From: Paraburkholderia gardini
Lineage (GTDB): Bacteria; Pseudomonadota; Gammaproteobacteria; Burkholderiales; Burkholderiaceae
Assembly (NCBI RefSeq): GCF_907164575.1
Contig: NZ_CAJQYY010000010.1
Span: 1 to 64,000 of the forward strand
DNA length: 64,000 nt
Reading direction: 5' to 3'
Part shown: piece after piece, positions 48,901 to 59,766 of the stretch
How positions within the stretch are numbered: position 1 is the first letter of the stretch
How the letters are laid out: each line of letters opens with the position of its first letter
Translations under genes and position numbers: made by a program
Notes under the pieces: model-generated
What the model saw: the letters and a program-made list of their open reading frames with translations, nothing else
Databases searched by the model: none
What the model was told of the DNA's origin: nothing

Positions 48901-49470
48901 ATTCTCGCGCGTGTCGTGCAGACGGCTTTCCGTCTCGCGGCGACGCTCCTTGTACTTCGACACGCCCGCGGCTTCTTCAAGGAACACGCGCAGCTCTTCC
49001 GGCTTCGCCTCGATGATCCGCGCGATCATGCCCTGCCCGATGATCGCGTACGCGCGCGGACCGAGACCGGTACCGAGGAAGATGTCCTGGATGTCGCGCC
49101 GGCGCGCCGGCAGGTTGTTGATGTAGTAGCTCGACGTGCCGTCGCGCGTCAGCACGCGCTTGACGGCGATCTCGGCATACTGGCCCCACTGGCCGGCCGC
49201 ACGGCCGTCGGCATTGTCGAAGATCAGTTCGACGCTGGCGCGGCTACCCGGCTTGCGCGCCGTCGAGCCATTGAAGATGACGTCCTGCATCGATTCACCG
49301 CGCAGCTCGGAAGCGCGCGATTCGCCGAGCACCCAGCGCACGGCATCGATGATATTGGATTTGCCGCAACCGTTCGGACCCACCACGCCGACGAGCTGGC
49401 CTGGAACCTGGAAATGCGTGGGGTCGACGAAAGATTTGAAGCCAGCGAGTTTGATCGAGGTCAGACGCAC
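45952..49470 (-). CDS. smc: Chromosome segregation protein SMC
   Basis: GTG 49470 (RLTSIKLAGFKSFVDPTHFQ) gives 1172 residues, the normal SMC length; no clear ribosome-binding site is seen, and the frame is open to 49563. The N-terminal ATPase half has GPNGCGKSNIIDAVRWVLGE. Two long coiled coils flank a hinge around residues 520-640 (GKIQPWLDRHELGALPRLWK...VLTDWLGQAFVADDL). The C-terminal half has LLSGGEKALTATALVFAMFQ and FCLLDEVDAPLDDANTERFA. SMC, with ScpA and ScpB, organises and segregates the chromosome. Confidence 0.97.
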   Translation of the reverse strand: MRLTSIKLAGFKSFVDPTHFQVPGQLVGVVGPNGCGKSNIIDAVRWVLGESRASELRGESMQDVIFNGSTARKPGSRASVELIFDNADGRAAGQWGQYAEIAVKRVLTRDGTSSYYINNLPARRRDIQDIFLGTGLGPRAYAIIGQGMIARIIEAKPEELRVFLEEAAGVSKYKERRRETESRLHDTRENLTRVEDIVRELGANLEKLEAQAVVATKFKELQADGEEKQRLLWLLRKNEAGGEQERQQRAIEQAQIDLEAHTAKLREVEAQLETLRVAHYSASDAMQGAQGALYEANAEVSRLEAEIRFIVESRNRVQAQIAALTAQREQWQSQAQKAQDDLEDAEEQLAVAEEKAAVAEDEAAAKHDAMPALEARWRDAQTQLNEERGGIAQTEQALKLEAAHQRNADQQLQQLQQRHERLKQESGGLDAPDEAQLEEQRMQLAEHEEILAEAQARHADAQETLPRLDGERRAAQERVQAESAQIHQLEARLAALKQLQENVQTEGKIQPWLDRHELGALPRLWKKLHVEAGWETALESVLRERLAALEISNLDWVKAFATDAPPAKLAFYAPPAAGQPGDTPSTLRPLLSLVRIDDAGLRAVLTDWLGQAFVADDLAQALAMRSQLPAGGAFVVKAGHVVTRVGVQLYAADSEQAGMLARQQEIENLTRQVRAQALLADEAKAAAIRAEAAHTQASQALSDVRSQAERATQRVHALQMDVLKLTQAHERYTQRSTQIREELEEITAQIEEQRALRGESEANFERHDTQLAELQARFEDNQLAFEALDEALTAARAQSRDLDRAATDARFAARNMANRIDELKRSIQVAHEQSERVAASLEDARAELETINEQTAHTGLHDALELRAAKEELLHAARLELDDLTAKLRSADETRLTAERALQPLRDRITELQLKEQAARLNGEQFVEQLAAAGVDEAELQAKLTPDMKPSYLQGEVTRLNNAIAALGPVNMAALDELKTASERKTFLDAQSADLNNAIETLEDAIRKIDQETRTLLQGTFDEVNRHFGELFPRLFGGGQAKLIMTGDEILDAGVQVMAQPPGKKNSTIHLLSGGEKALTATALVFAMFQLNPAPFCLLDEVDAPLDDANTERFANLVRAMSVKTQFLFISHNKIAMEMAQQLIGVTMQEQGVSRIVAVDMETAAGFAQNIV

Positions 49471-49618
49471 GGCGATATCGCTGATTGAAAAGGGAAAATT
49501 GGATCGGACCGCACTGTTCCCGGGCACCGTCGGCGAACCTTGCCGGACGGCACGCGGAACCACCGCGGTACTCGGGCCGGCGACACGCAGTCAAGCGCGT
49601 CCCGACAGGCAGGGGCAA

Positions 49619-50584
49619 TCATACCATCGCGCGTTCCCGATCCTTACGGTCCGGGTCGGAGTGCGTGCCAGCAGGCGGTTTTGCTTTCGTGCGATGTACC
49701 CAGCTCGACAACGCTGACGCCAGCACGATGCACGCGCCGCCCGCCCATTCGCGCGGACCGGGCGTCTCGCCGGCGAAGAGCCACGCGGACAGTGCCGTGA
49801 TCACGATCTCGAACAGCATGATGATCGACGCGCGATTGGCCGGCACGCGCGCGAGCCCGTATTGCACCAGCATGTTGTTGGAGCCCAGCACGAACCCAAG
49901 GCCCAATACGAGCAACGCAGCGGTTGCGAGATGGGAGGCCGCCGGCGGCGCCGGCATCGCCTCGAAAAACGACGCGAATGAACTGAAGATCGCCGCCCCG
50001 CCGAAGATCGTCGCCGTGCGCATTTCGGGCTTCATGTCGGGCAGCACGCGGCTTGCCTTCAGAATCAGCACGTTGCTCATCGCGAAGCCCATGCCGCCCG
50101 CCAGCCCCGCCCATTCGGCCAGGTTGCCCGGCATCGGAATGCCGGGTTGCGGAGACCACAGCATCATCATCGCGCCCGCCAGCGACAGCGCGGCGAGCGC
50201 CGCGCCCGACCACGTCAGCCGTTCGTGCAGGATGAAGTGCGCGAAGAGCGCGGTCCATGCGGGCGTGAGATAGAACAGCAGCAGCACGCGCATTACTTCG
50301 CCGTGAATGGACCCCCATACGAAGCCGAGGTTCGTCACGCCGGCGGCCAGTGCCAGCGCCGGCAGCAGCCAGTGCCACCGGACCGTCGCGATCGCGCGAC
50401 GACGCAGGAGCAGCACGAAGAGGCACCCGGCACCGCTCGTCAATGCGCTCGCCGCCGTGCCGGACACGCCCAGCGCGGCGAGCATGCGCAGCGGATACCA
50501 GATCAGACCCCAGACCGACGCGCCCAGCATGATTGCGAGCGTCGGCCAGCCGGTCGACCAGCTGTTCCGGAGCCCGCTATTCAT
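49619..50584 (-). CDS. DMT/EamA-family transporter
   Basis: The 321-residue protein has around ten membrane helices in two EamA-type halves (TLAIMLGASVWGLIWYPLRM; LLLFYLTPAWTALFAHFILH; GGMGFAMSNVLILKASR; IIMLFEIVITALSAWLFAGE), like drug/metabolite exporters. The substrate is unknown. It is not closely similar to the transporter at 11203 in visible motifs. It lies 148 bases upstream of smc in the same orientation and diverges from dapC. Confidence 0.85.
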   Translation of the reverse strand: MNSGLRNSWSTGWPTLAIMLGASVWGLIWYPLRMLAALGVSGTAASALTSGAGCLFVLLLRRRAIATVRWHWLLPALALAAGVTNLGFVWGSIHGEVMRVLLLFYLTPAWTALFAHFILHERLTWSGAALAALSLAGAMMMLWSPQPGIPMPGNLAEWAGLAGGMGFAMSNVLILKASRVLPDMKPEMRTATIFGGAAIFSSFASFFEAMPAPPAASHLATAALLVLGLGFVLGSNNMLVQYGLARVPANRASIIMLFEIVITALSAWLFAGETPGPREWAGGACIVLASALSSWVHRTKAKPPAGTHSDPDRKDRERAMV

Positions 50585-50747
50585 CGCGCGGTCCCCGCTG
50601 GGGCGCCTGCTGCCGCGCGCCTTGCCGCCACGGGCTCCGCCCTTCGTCTGTTACTGCCTGCATCCCGCCTCCTGTCTGGCGTATCCGCGAGGATGCGCCC
50701 CCTGCCGATCGCCGTGCGCGCCGGGCCCGGAGGCTCCTCGGCACGCT

Positions 50748-50753
50748 ATAATC
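50748..50753 (+). promoter_or_regulatory. dapC -10 box
   Basis: A perfect TATAAT lies 99 bases before the dapC GTG, in a G+C-rich divergent region. No good -35 is seen at 17 bases, so an activator or other sigma contact may be needed. Confidence 0.5.
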
Positions 50754-50851
50754 CAGTGCTCGCCGCCGGTCGTCCGATCCCGTCTTCAGGATGTCGCCGC
50801 GCGCCGCCTTCATCTGTGTTTGTCCGTCTTCGACCAGGCTCGATCCGCCCA

Positions 50852-52069
50852 GTGAACCCGCTACTCGACTCTCTCCAGCCCTATCCGTTCGAAAAGCTGC
50901 GCGCGCTTTTCCAGGACGTCACGCCGCCCGCCGGTCTCGCGCACATCAGCTTTGGCATCGGTGAGCCGAAACACCCCACGCCCGCGCTGATCCGCGACGC
51001 CGTCGTCGAATCGCTCGGCGGTCTCGCTTCGTACCCGGCGACGCTCGGTGCGCCGGCGCTGCGCGAATCGATCGCCCGCTGGATCGCGCGGCGTTACGAC
51101 CTGCCGGCCGTCGACCCGCTGACGCAGGTGTTGCCCGTCGCAGGCTCACGCGAGGCGCTTTTCGCGCTCGCGCAGACGGTGATCGATCCATCGAAAAAGA
51201 TCGGTGGCGAGCCCGCGATCGTACTCTGCCCAAACCCGTTCTACCAGATTTACGAGGGCGCGGCGCTCCTGGCCGGCGCCCAGCCATACTTCGCGAACAG
51301 CGATCCAGCGCGTAACTTCGCCTGCGACTACGCGGCCATTCCCGCAGACATCTGGGCACGCACGCAGCTCCTGTACGTGTGCTCGCCGGGCAATCCGACG
51401 GGCGCCGTGCTCACGCTCGACGACTGGCGAGAACTGTTCGCGCTGTCGGACCGCTACGGCTTCGTGATCGCGTCCGACGAATGCTATTCCGAGATCTATT
51501 TCGACGAAGCAAAGCCGCCGCTCGGCGGCCTCGAAGCCGCGCACCGGCTCGGCCGCGGCTTCGAGCGGCTTGTCATGCTCTCGAGCCTGTCCAAGCGCTC
51601 GAATGTGCCGGGCATGCGCTCGGGCTTCGTCGCGGGCGACGCGGCGATCCTGAAGCAGTTCCTGCTGTACCGCACGTATCACGGCGCCGCGCTCTCGACC
51701 GTCTACCAGAGTGCCAGCATCGCCGCCTGGAACGACGAGACGCACGTGCGCGAGAACCGCGCGAAGTACGTGCAGAAGTTCTCCACCGTGACGCCGATGC
51801 TCGCCGGCATGCTCGACGTGCGTCTGCCGGATGCCGCGTTCTACCTGTGGGTGGACGTTTCGCGCACTGGCCTTTCGGATACTGACTTCGCCCGGCGCCT
51901 GTACGCCGACTATAATGTGACGGTTCTGCCCGGATCGTTCCTCGCCCGCACCGCGCAAGGCACGAATCCCGGTCGCGATTTCGTGCGCCTCGCGCTCGTC
52001 GCCGGTGTCGACGAATGCACCGAAGGCGCGCAGCGGATCGTCGATTTTTGCCGTTCGCTGGCGCGCTGA
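50852..52069 (+). CDS. dapC: Succinyldiaminopimelate transaminase
   Basis: DapC makes N-succinyl-LL-2,6-diaminopimelate from the keto form with glutamate, in lysine/peptidoglycan precursor synthesis. GTG 50852 ([20 protein letters not shown]) gives 405 residues; the frame is open to 50147 only by chance. Fold-type I aminotransferase motifs are [33 protein letters not shown] and the PLP-lysine segment [17 protein letters not shown]. The position directly before dapD and dapE fixes the specific assignment. Confidence 0.93.
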   Translation: MNPLLDSLQPYPFEKLRALFQDVTPPAGLAHISFGIGEPKHPTPALIRDAVVESLGGLASYPATLGAPALRESIARWIARRYDLPAVDPLTQVLPVAGSREALFALAQTVIDPSKKIGGEPAIVLCPNPFYQIYEGAALLAGAQPYFANSDPARNFACDYAAIPADIWARTQLLYVCSPGNPTGAVLTLDDWRELFALSDRYGFVIASDECYSEIYFDEAKPPLGGLEAAHRLGRGFERLVMLSSLSKRSNVPGMRSGFVAGDAAILKQFLLYRTYHGAALSTVYQSASIAAWNDETHVRENRAKYVQKFSTVTPMLAGMLDVRLPDAAFYLWVDVSRTGLSDTDFARRLYADYNVTVLPGSFLARTAQGTNPGRDFVRLALVAGVDECTEGAQRIVDFCRSLAR

Positions 52070-52139
52070 CGCGCCGCGAACCGCTTTCAGCCGGCCGCCG
52101 GCCTCTTCACCCGCTTTCCACTCTTCAGAAATCACGAAC

Positions 52140-52966
52140 ATGTCGCAACAACTTCAGCAGATCATCGATAACGCCTGGGAAAACCGCGCCGAGCTGTCGC
52201 CGAAGGCCGCGCCCGCCGAAGTGCGTGATGCCGTCACGCATGCCATCGAGCAGCTCGACAAAGGCGCGCTGCGCGTCGCCGAAAAGAAGGATGGCGACTG
52301 GACCGTCAACCAGTGGCTGAAAAAAGCCGTGCTGCTGTCGTTCCGCCTCGAGGACAACGTGCCGCAACCGGCCGGCGGCTACTCGCAGTTCTACGACAAG
52401 GTGCCGTCGAAGTTCGCGAACTACACCGCTGAAGATTTCGCTGCCGGCGGCTTTCGCGTCGTGCCGCCCGCCATCGCGCGCCGTGGCTCGTTCATCGCGA
52501 AGAACGTCGTGCTGATGCCGTCGTACGTGAACATCGGCGCGTACGTCGATGAAGGCACGATGGTCGACACGTGGGCGACCGTCGGCTCGTGCGCGCAGAT
52601 CGGCAAGAACGTGCACCTTTCGGGTGGCGTCGGCATCGGCGGCGTGCTGGAGCCGCTGCAGGCCAACCCGGTCGTCATCGAGGACAACTGCTTCATCGGC
52701 GCGCGCTCGGAAGTCGTCGAAGGCGTGATCGTCGAGGAAAACTCGGTGATCTCGATGGGCGTGTACCTCGGCCAGAGCACGAAGATTTACGACCGCGAAA
52801 CCGGTGAAGTCACGTATGGGCGCATTCCGGCGGGCTCGGTGGTCGTCGCGGGCAACCTGCCTTCGAAGGACGGTTCGCACAGCCTGTACTGCGCGGTCAT
52901 CGTCAAGAAGGTCGATGCCAAGACGCGCGCCAAGGTCGGCCTCAACGAGCTGCTGCGAGGCGATTG

Positions 52967-52967
<1 letters not shown>
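52140..52967 (+). CDS. dapD: Tetrahydrodipicolinate N-succinyltransferase
   Basis: DapD succinylates tetrahydrodipicolinate, the step before DapC. The start at ATG 52140 ([20 protein letters not shown]) gives 275 residues, the classic length; the frame to 52005 lies within dapC. Helical N-terminal domain, then left-handed beta-helix hexapeptide repeats ([55 protein letters not shown]). It shares one base with the next gene. Confidence 0.97.
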
Positions 52968-54569
<1,602 letters not shown>

Positions 54570-54581
54570 CCCGAGACCACC

Positions 54582-55466
54582 ATGACCCTTCCGTTCTCCA
54601 CCGTGCGCGACCTGCTGCGTTTCGCCGTCAGCCGCTTCAATCAGGCCGGGCTGTCGTTTGGACACGGCTCGGCAAACGCCTACGACGAAGCCGCGTATCT
54701 GATCCTGCACTCGCTGCATCTGCCGCTCGATCTGCTCGACCCGTTCCTCGACGCGAAGCTGACCTCACCGGAGATCGAAACGATCCTGCGCGTGATCGAG
54801 CGGCGCGCCGTCGAGCGCGTGCCCGCCGCGTACATCACGCAGGAAGCGTGGATGCACGGCTTCCGCTTTCACGTCGACGAACGGGTCATCGTGCCGCGCT
54901 CGTTTATCGGCGAACTGCTGCAGGATGGCCTGCAACCGTACGTCGAGGACCCCGAGCAGGTCGGCGCGGTCCTCGAACTGTGCACCGGATCGGCGAGCCT
55001 CGCGATTCTGGCCGCTTACGCGTTCCCGAACGCGGACATCGACGCGGTCGACCTGTCGGCCCCGGCCCTCGAAGTCGCGACGAAGAACGTGCAGGAATAT
55101 GAGCTTGACGACCGTATCGCACTTTTCGAAGGCGATCTGTTCGCACCGCTGCCCGAGCGCCGTTACGACGTGATCATCACGAATCCGCCGTATGTGAACG
55201 CGGAATCGATGACATCGCTGCCGGCCGAGTACAAACATGAACCTGAAATGGCGCTTGCGGGCGGCACCGACGGCATGGACATCGTGCGTCGCATCATCGC
55301 CGAAGCGCGTAACTGGCTCACCGACGAAGGCGTGCTCGTCGTCGAAATCGGCAACGAGCGGGCGAACGTCGAAGCGGCATTTGGCGGTCTCGACCTCGTC
55401 TGGCTGTCGACAAGCGCCGGCGACGACAACGTGTTCCTGATCCAGGCTTCCGACCTTCCGTCCTGA
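54582..55466 (+). CDS. prmB: Ribosomal protein L3 N5-glutamine methyltransferase
   Basis: PrmB methylates a glutamine in ribosomal protein L3. The 294-residue protein has an N-terminal helical domain (TVRDLLRFAVSRFNQAGLSF) and a Rossmann methyltransferase with AVLELCTGSASLAILAAYAF (SAM motif I), DAVDLSAPALEVA and the catalytic IITNPPYVNAESM, as in HemK-type N5-glutamine methyltransferases. It is directly downstream of dapE. Confidence 0.93.
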   Translation: MTLPFSTVRDLLRFAVSRFNQAGLSFGHGSANAYDEAAYLILHSLHLPLDLLDPFLDAKLTSPEIETILRVIERRAVERVPAAYITQEAWMHGFRFHVDERVIVPRSFIGELLQDGLQPYVEDPEQVGAVLELCTGSASLAILAAYAFPNADIDAVDLSAPALEVATKNVQEYELDDRIALFEGDLFAPLPERRYDVIITNPPYVNAESMTSLPAEYKHEPEMALAGGTDGMDIVRRIIAEARNWLTDEGVLVVEIGNERANVEAAFGGLDLVWLSTSAGDDNVFLIQASDLPS

Positions 55467-55632
55467 CGCTTTTCAGCAGATCGTGGCAAGATCGCGCGCC
55501 ACTTGTCGCGCGCGGCCGGCCTGAATCAATGCGAATGCAACGAACCCGACCGGCCGCCAACCGGGTTCGGTAAGATGGCGGAATTGCCCTCGGCGCCCCA
55601 CCCGGAGCGCCCCGGGAATATTCCGGACACTT

Positions 55633-57081
55633 ATGCAATTCGACCTGCTTCATGTCGGCAGTCTGATCGCGCTCGCTCACCTGCTGGGCGTGATCGCTGC
55701 CTGCCACGCCATCCTCTATACCCGTACCTCGCAAGGCGCGATCGCCTGGGCCGTGTCGCTCGTGGCCATGCCGTATTTCACGCTTGTGCCGTACCTGTTT
55801 CTCGGGCGCAGCAAGTTTCGCGGCTACGCGGACGCGCGCCGGCTGGAAAACGAATCGCTTCGCACGCTCGCGCACCCGCAGGAATGGGACGCGCTGGATT
55901 CGTCCGGTGGGCGCCCAACCGACGAACTCGGCCAGCGCGTCATCCGTTCGTTGACCCGGCTTGGCGGCATGCCATTCCTGCCCGGCAACCAGGTGCGCAC
56001 GCTCGTCAACGGCGAAGCGACGTTCGCCGCGATTTTCGACGCCATCGAGGCGGCGCAAAAATATGTGATCGTCCAGTTCTTCATCGTGCGCGCGGACGCG
56101 CTGGGTGAAATGCTGAAGGACGCCCTGCTCGCGAAAGCGGCGCAAGGCGTACGCATCTACTTTCTCTACGACAGCATCGGCAGTTTCGATCTGCCGCACC
56201 GGTATACCTCGGCACTGCGAGCCGGTGGCATCGAGGTGCATCCTTTCGCCACGAACCGGAAATTCGTCAACCGCTTCCAGGTCAATTTCCGCAATCACCG
56301 GAAGATCGTCGTGGTCGATGGCGAGTGCGCGTTTGTCGGCGGCCACAATGTGGGCGTGGAGTATCTCGGCAGCCATCCACCGCTGTCACCCTGGCGCGAC
56401 ACACATATCGAAGTGCGCGGCCCCGCAGTCGCGTGCATCCAGTTCGTGTTTGTCGAAGACTGGTACTGGGCGACGCAGCAGGTTCCCGAATTCGACGTGC
56501 CCGCCGCCGATACCGTCACTCCCGCCGGTGAAGGCATGCATTGCATCGTCATCCCAAGCGGGCCTGCCGACCGACAGGAAACCTGTTCGCTCTTTTTCGT
56601 GGAAGCGATCAACGCCGCGCACGAGCGCATCTGGATCACGACGCCCTATCTGATTCCAGACGAAGCCGTGTTCGCCGCGTTGCGGCTCGCGGCCATGCGC
56701 GGCGTGGATGTGCGGATCCTGATTCCGTGCCGGCGCGACCATATCGTGGTCTTCGAAGCGTCGAAGCTGTACGCCTACGACGCCGTGCGTGCCGGCGTGC
56801 GCATCTTTCGCTACCGTCCGGGTTTTCTGCACCAGAAAGTCGTGCTGATCGACAGCGTCGCGGCGGCAGTGGGTAGCGCAAACCTGGATAACCGCTCGTT
56901 CAGGTTGAACTTCGAGATCATGGTGCTGACCGTCGACCGTGGCTTCGCCGCCGAAGTCGAAGCGATGCTGATGCGCGATTTCCAGGACGCATTCGAGATC
57001 AACCGGGACGAATTCTGGAAGGCCCCAGCCTGGCGACGGGTTGCGATGCACGTGGCGAGACTGTTCTCGCCGGTTTTGTAG
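55633..57081 (+). CDS. cls: Cardiolipin synthase
   Basis: The 482-residue inner-membrane protein has two N-terminal hydrophobic segments (LIALAHLLGVIAACHAILY, WAVSLVAMPYFTLVPYLFLG) and two phospholipase-D motifs: NHRKIVVVDGECAFVGG and LHQKVVLIDSVAAAVGSANLD (H-x-K-x4-D). Together these fit ClsA-type enzymes that condense two phosphatidylglycerols. It lies 166 bases after prmB and is convergent with the glutathione peroxidase gene; its own promoter is likely but not clear. Confidence 0.95.
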   Translation: MQFDLLHVGSLIALAHLLGVIAACHAILYTRTSQGAIAWAVSLVAMPYFTLVPYLFLGRSKFRGYADARRLENESLRTLAHPQEWDALDSSGGRPTDELGQRVIRSLTRLGGMPFLPGNQVRTLVNGEATFAAIFDAIEAAQKYVIVQFFIVRADALGEMLKDALLAKAAQGVRIYFLYDSIGSFDLPHRYTSALRAGGIEVHPFATNRKFVNRFQVNFRNHRKIVVVDGECAFVGGHNVGVEYLGSHPPLSPWRDTHIEVRGPAVACIQFVFVEDWYWATQQVPEFDVPAADTVTPAGEGMHCIVIPSGPADRQETCSLFFVEAINAAHERIWITTPYLIPDEAVFAALRLAAMRGVDVRILIPCRRDHIVVFEASKLYAYDAVRAGVRIFRYRPGFLHQKVVLIDSVAAAVGSANLDNRSFRLNFEIMVLTVDRGFAAEVEAMLMRDFQDAFEINRDEFWKAPAWRRVAMHVARLFSPVL

Positions 57082-57178
57082 CTTTGCGCGATTTCCGGCC
57101 GGCGCGTGCATGGTCAAGGTTCAACGCTTTGCCCCTCGACGCCGGACACCTCAGACGACAGCAAAACCGCCGGCGAAA

Positions 57179-57658
57179 CTAAAGCACCTTCTCGATATCG
57201 TCGGTGATCGATTCGGGCTTCGTCAGCGGCGCATAGCGTTTCAGCACCGTACCATCGCGCCCGATCAGGAATTTGGTGAAATTCCACTTGATGGCTTCGA
57301 GCCCCAGGAGGCCAGGCGCTTCGCCGGTCAGATATTTGTAGAGCGGATGCGCATCCGCGCCGTTCACGTCGATCTTGTCGAACATCTGGAACGACACGCC
57401 GTAATTCGTTTCGCAGAAGCTGCCGATCTGCGCGGCATCTCCCGGCTCCTGTTTGCCGAACTGGTTGCACGGAAAACCAAGCACCTCGAACCCGCGCGAC
57501 GCGTAGTCGTCCTGCAGTTTCTGCAGCCCCGCGTATTGCGGCGTGAACCCGCACTGGCTGGCCGTATTGACGATCAGCAGCACCTTGCCCTGATAGCGAT
57601 CCAGCCCGATTGTGTCGCCACCCAGCGTGCGCGCGGAAAACGTGTAGATCGAAGTCAT
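57179..57658 (-). CDS. Glutathione peroxidase family protein
   Basis: The 159-residue protein has the thioredoxin-like GPx fold with NTASQCGFTPQY (peroxidatic Cys36, in place of selenocysteine), GFPCNQFGKQEPG (Gln of the tetrad) and IKWNFTKFLIGRDG (Trp/Asn). It reduces hydroperoxides, in bacteria often with thioredoxin as donor rather than glutathione. GGGGAA is a fair ribosome-binding site. Monocistronic, convergent with cls and divergent from the ABC-F gene. Confidence 0.93.
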   Translation of the reverse strand: MTSIYTFSARTLGGDTIGLDRYQGKVLLIVNTASQCGFTPQYAGLQKLQDDYASRGFEVLGFPCNQFGKQEPGDAAQIGSFCETNYGVSFQMFDKIDVNGADAHPLYKYLTGEAPGLLGLEAIKWNFTKFLIGRDGTVLKRYAPLTKPESITDDIEKVL

Positions 57659-57780
57659 GTACTTTCCCCGGAAAGCGCTCAGTCTAAGCTAAATGGCCTG
57701 ACGCGACATCTGGCCAGACGGCCGATGCCTCCATTTTCCCGCGCAGTCTAGAATAGCGGTTTTTCCCCGCCGGCCATCCT

Positions 57781-59721
57781 GTGATTCGCTTCAACCAGTT
57801 CACCCTCGCGCGCGGCACCAAGCCGCTTTTCGAACAGACCTCGTTCACCCTCAACCCCGGCGAGAAAGCCGGGCTCGTGGGTGCGAACGGCGCGGGCAAA
57901 TCCACGCTCTTTGCCGTGCTGCGCGGCGAACTGCATGCGGACGGCGGCGACTTTGCGATGCCGCCCTCGTGGCAGATCGCCCACGTCGCCCAGGAAACGC
58001 CCGCCGCGGACAAAACCGCCCTCGCCTGGACGCTCGACGGCGACGCGGCGCTGCGGGCCATCGAAGCGCGCATTGCGGCCGCTTCGGCCGCCCATGACGG
58101 CGCCGCCGAGGGCGAAGCACACGCGGCGTTCGCCGACGCCGACGGTTACACCGCGCCCGCCCGTGCGGAGGCACTGCTGCTGGGCCTCGGCTTCACGCTC
58201 GAACAGACGCGCGAGCAGGTCGGCAGCTTCTCAGGCGGCTGGCGCATGCGGCTGAACCTCGCGCAGGCATTGATGTGCCGCTCCGACCTGCTGCTCCTCG
58301 ACGAACCCACGAATCACCTGGACCTCGACGCGATCGTCTGGCTCGAAGACTGGCTGCACCGTTACCCTGGCACACTGATCGTGATTTCGCACGATCGCGA
58401 GTTTCTGGATTCCGTGTGCAACGTCACGCTGCATCTGGAGCAACAGCAGATCAAACGCTACGGCGGCAATTACTCGCAGTTCGAAGTCCTGCGGGCACAG
58501 CAGCTCGCGCTGCAGCAAAGCGCGTACGAGAAGCAGCAGAAAACGGTCGAGCATCTGCAGAGCTACATCAACCGCTTCAAGGCGCAGGCCACGAAGGCAC
58601 GTCAGGCGCAAAGCCGGGTCAAGGCGCTCGAACGCATGGAACTGATCGCGCCCGCGCATGCGTCGTCGCCGTTCACGTTCGAGTTTCGCACGCCCGATTC
58701 GGCGCCGAATCCGATGATGGTGATGGAAGACGTCCGTTGCGGTTACCGCACCGAAGAGCACGTCGAGATTCCGATCGTCCAGCACGTGACGCTGTCGATC
58801 CAGAACGGGCAGCGCATCGGCCTGCTGGGCGCGAACGGCCAGGGCAAGTCGACGCTGATCAAGACGCTCGCCGGCACGCTTGAAGCGCTCGGCGGCCATG
58901 TGCGCGAAGGCAAGGGACTGCGCATCGGCTACTTCGCGCAGCACCAGCTGGAAACGCTGCGACCCGACGATTCGCCGCTGCAACATCTGGCCCGGCTCGC
59001 GCCCGATACACGCGAACAGGAACTGCGCGATTTTCTTGGCGGCTTCAATTTTTCCGGCGACATGGCCACCGCCGCCATCACGCCGTTTTCGGGCGGCGAG
59101 AAGGCGCGGCTCGCGCTCGCGCTGATCATCTGGCGAAAGCCCAATCTGCTGCTGCTCGACGAACCGACCAACCACCTGGATCTCGAAACCCGTCACGCGC
59201 TCACCATGGCGCTCGCGCAGTTCGAGGGCACGCTGATCCTCGTCTCGCACGACCGGCACCTGTTACGCGCGACGACCGACCAGTTCATGCTCGTTGCGAA
59301 ACACCGCCTGCAGCCGTTCGACGGCGATCTGGACGATTATCGCGACTGGCTCCTGCAGCACGCCGCCGACCAGCGCGCCGCCGCCAAAGCCAGTAACGGC
59401 ACGGGCGGCACTGAATCCGGCGCGGATGCGGCCGTTAACCGGAAGGAACAGCGGCGGCTCGAAGCGGAAACGCGGCAGAAGCTTTCGCATCTGAAAAAGC
59501 CGCTGCAGTCGCGCATTACGAAGATCGAAAAGGAAATGGATATGCTGAATACGGAGAAAGCGACGCTCGACGCGTTCGTCGCCGATCCGTCCAGCTATGA
59601 GCCTGAGCGCAAAGCGCAACTGACGGATGCCATCCGTCGGCAGGCGGAAGTCTCTACACGCCTCGAAACACTCGAAGCCGAATGGCTCGAAAAGCACGAG
59701 GAACTTGAACAGATCGGCTAG
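57781..59721 (+). CDS. ABC-F family ATPase (YheS/Uup-like)
   Basis: The 646-residue protein has two ABC domains without membrane segments: Walker A GLVGANGAGKSTLF and GLLGANGQGKSTLI, signatures SFSGGWRMRLNLAQ and FSGGEKARLALAL, and Walker B LLLDEPTNHLDLD/E in both. A helical linker (EKQQKTVEHLQSYINRFKAQ) and a C-terminal coiled coil (RITKIEKEMDMLNTEK) are typical of ABC-F translation factors, here closest in layout to YheS. The start is a GTG; a TAGAAT box lies at 57749-57754. Confidence 0.92.
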   Translation: MIRFNQFTLARGTKPLFEQTSFTLNPGEKAGLVGANGAGKSTLFAVLRGELHADGGDFAMPPSWQIAHVAQETPAADKTALAWTLDGDAALRAIEARIAAASAAHDGAAEGEAHAAFADADGYTAPARAEALLLGLGFTLEQTREQVGSFSGGWRMRLNLAQALMCRSDLLLLDEPTNHLDLDAIVWLEDWLHRYPGTLIVISHDREFLDSVCNVTLHLEQQQIKRYGGNYSQFEVLRAQQLALQQSAYEKQQKTVEHLQSYINRFKAQATKARQAQSRVKALERMELIAPAHASSPFTFEFRTPDSAPNPMMVMEDVRCGYRTEEHVEIPIVQHVTLSIQNGQRIGLLGANGQGKSTLIKTLAGTLEALGGHVREGKGLRIGYFAQHQLETLRPDDSPLQHLARLAPDTREQELRDFLGGFNFSGDMATAAITPFSGGEKARLALALIIWRKPNLLLLDEPTNHLDLETRHALTMALAQFEGTLILVSHDRHLLRATTDQFMLVAKHRLQPFDGDLDDYRDWLLQHAADQRAAAKASNGTGGTESGADAAVNRKEQRRLEAETRQKLSHLKKPLQSRITKIEKEMDMLNTEKATLDAFVADPSSYEPERKAQLTDAIRRQAEVSTRLETLEAEWLEKHEELEQIG

Positions 59722-59766
59722 CGGCGCTCGAACCGGGACCGCGCCGGCATCGATGAGAGGTTGGTC

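Noticed and set aside
45037..49488. Long plus-strand frames across zipA and smc
   Set aside because: Antisense to clear zipA and smc coding sequence, with no motif or start context of their own.
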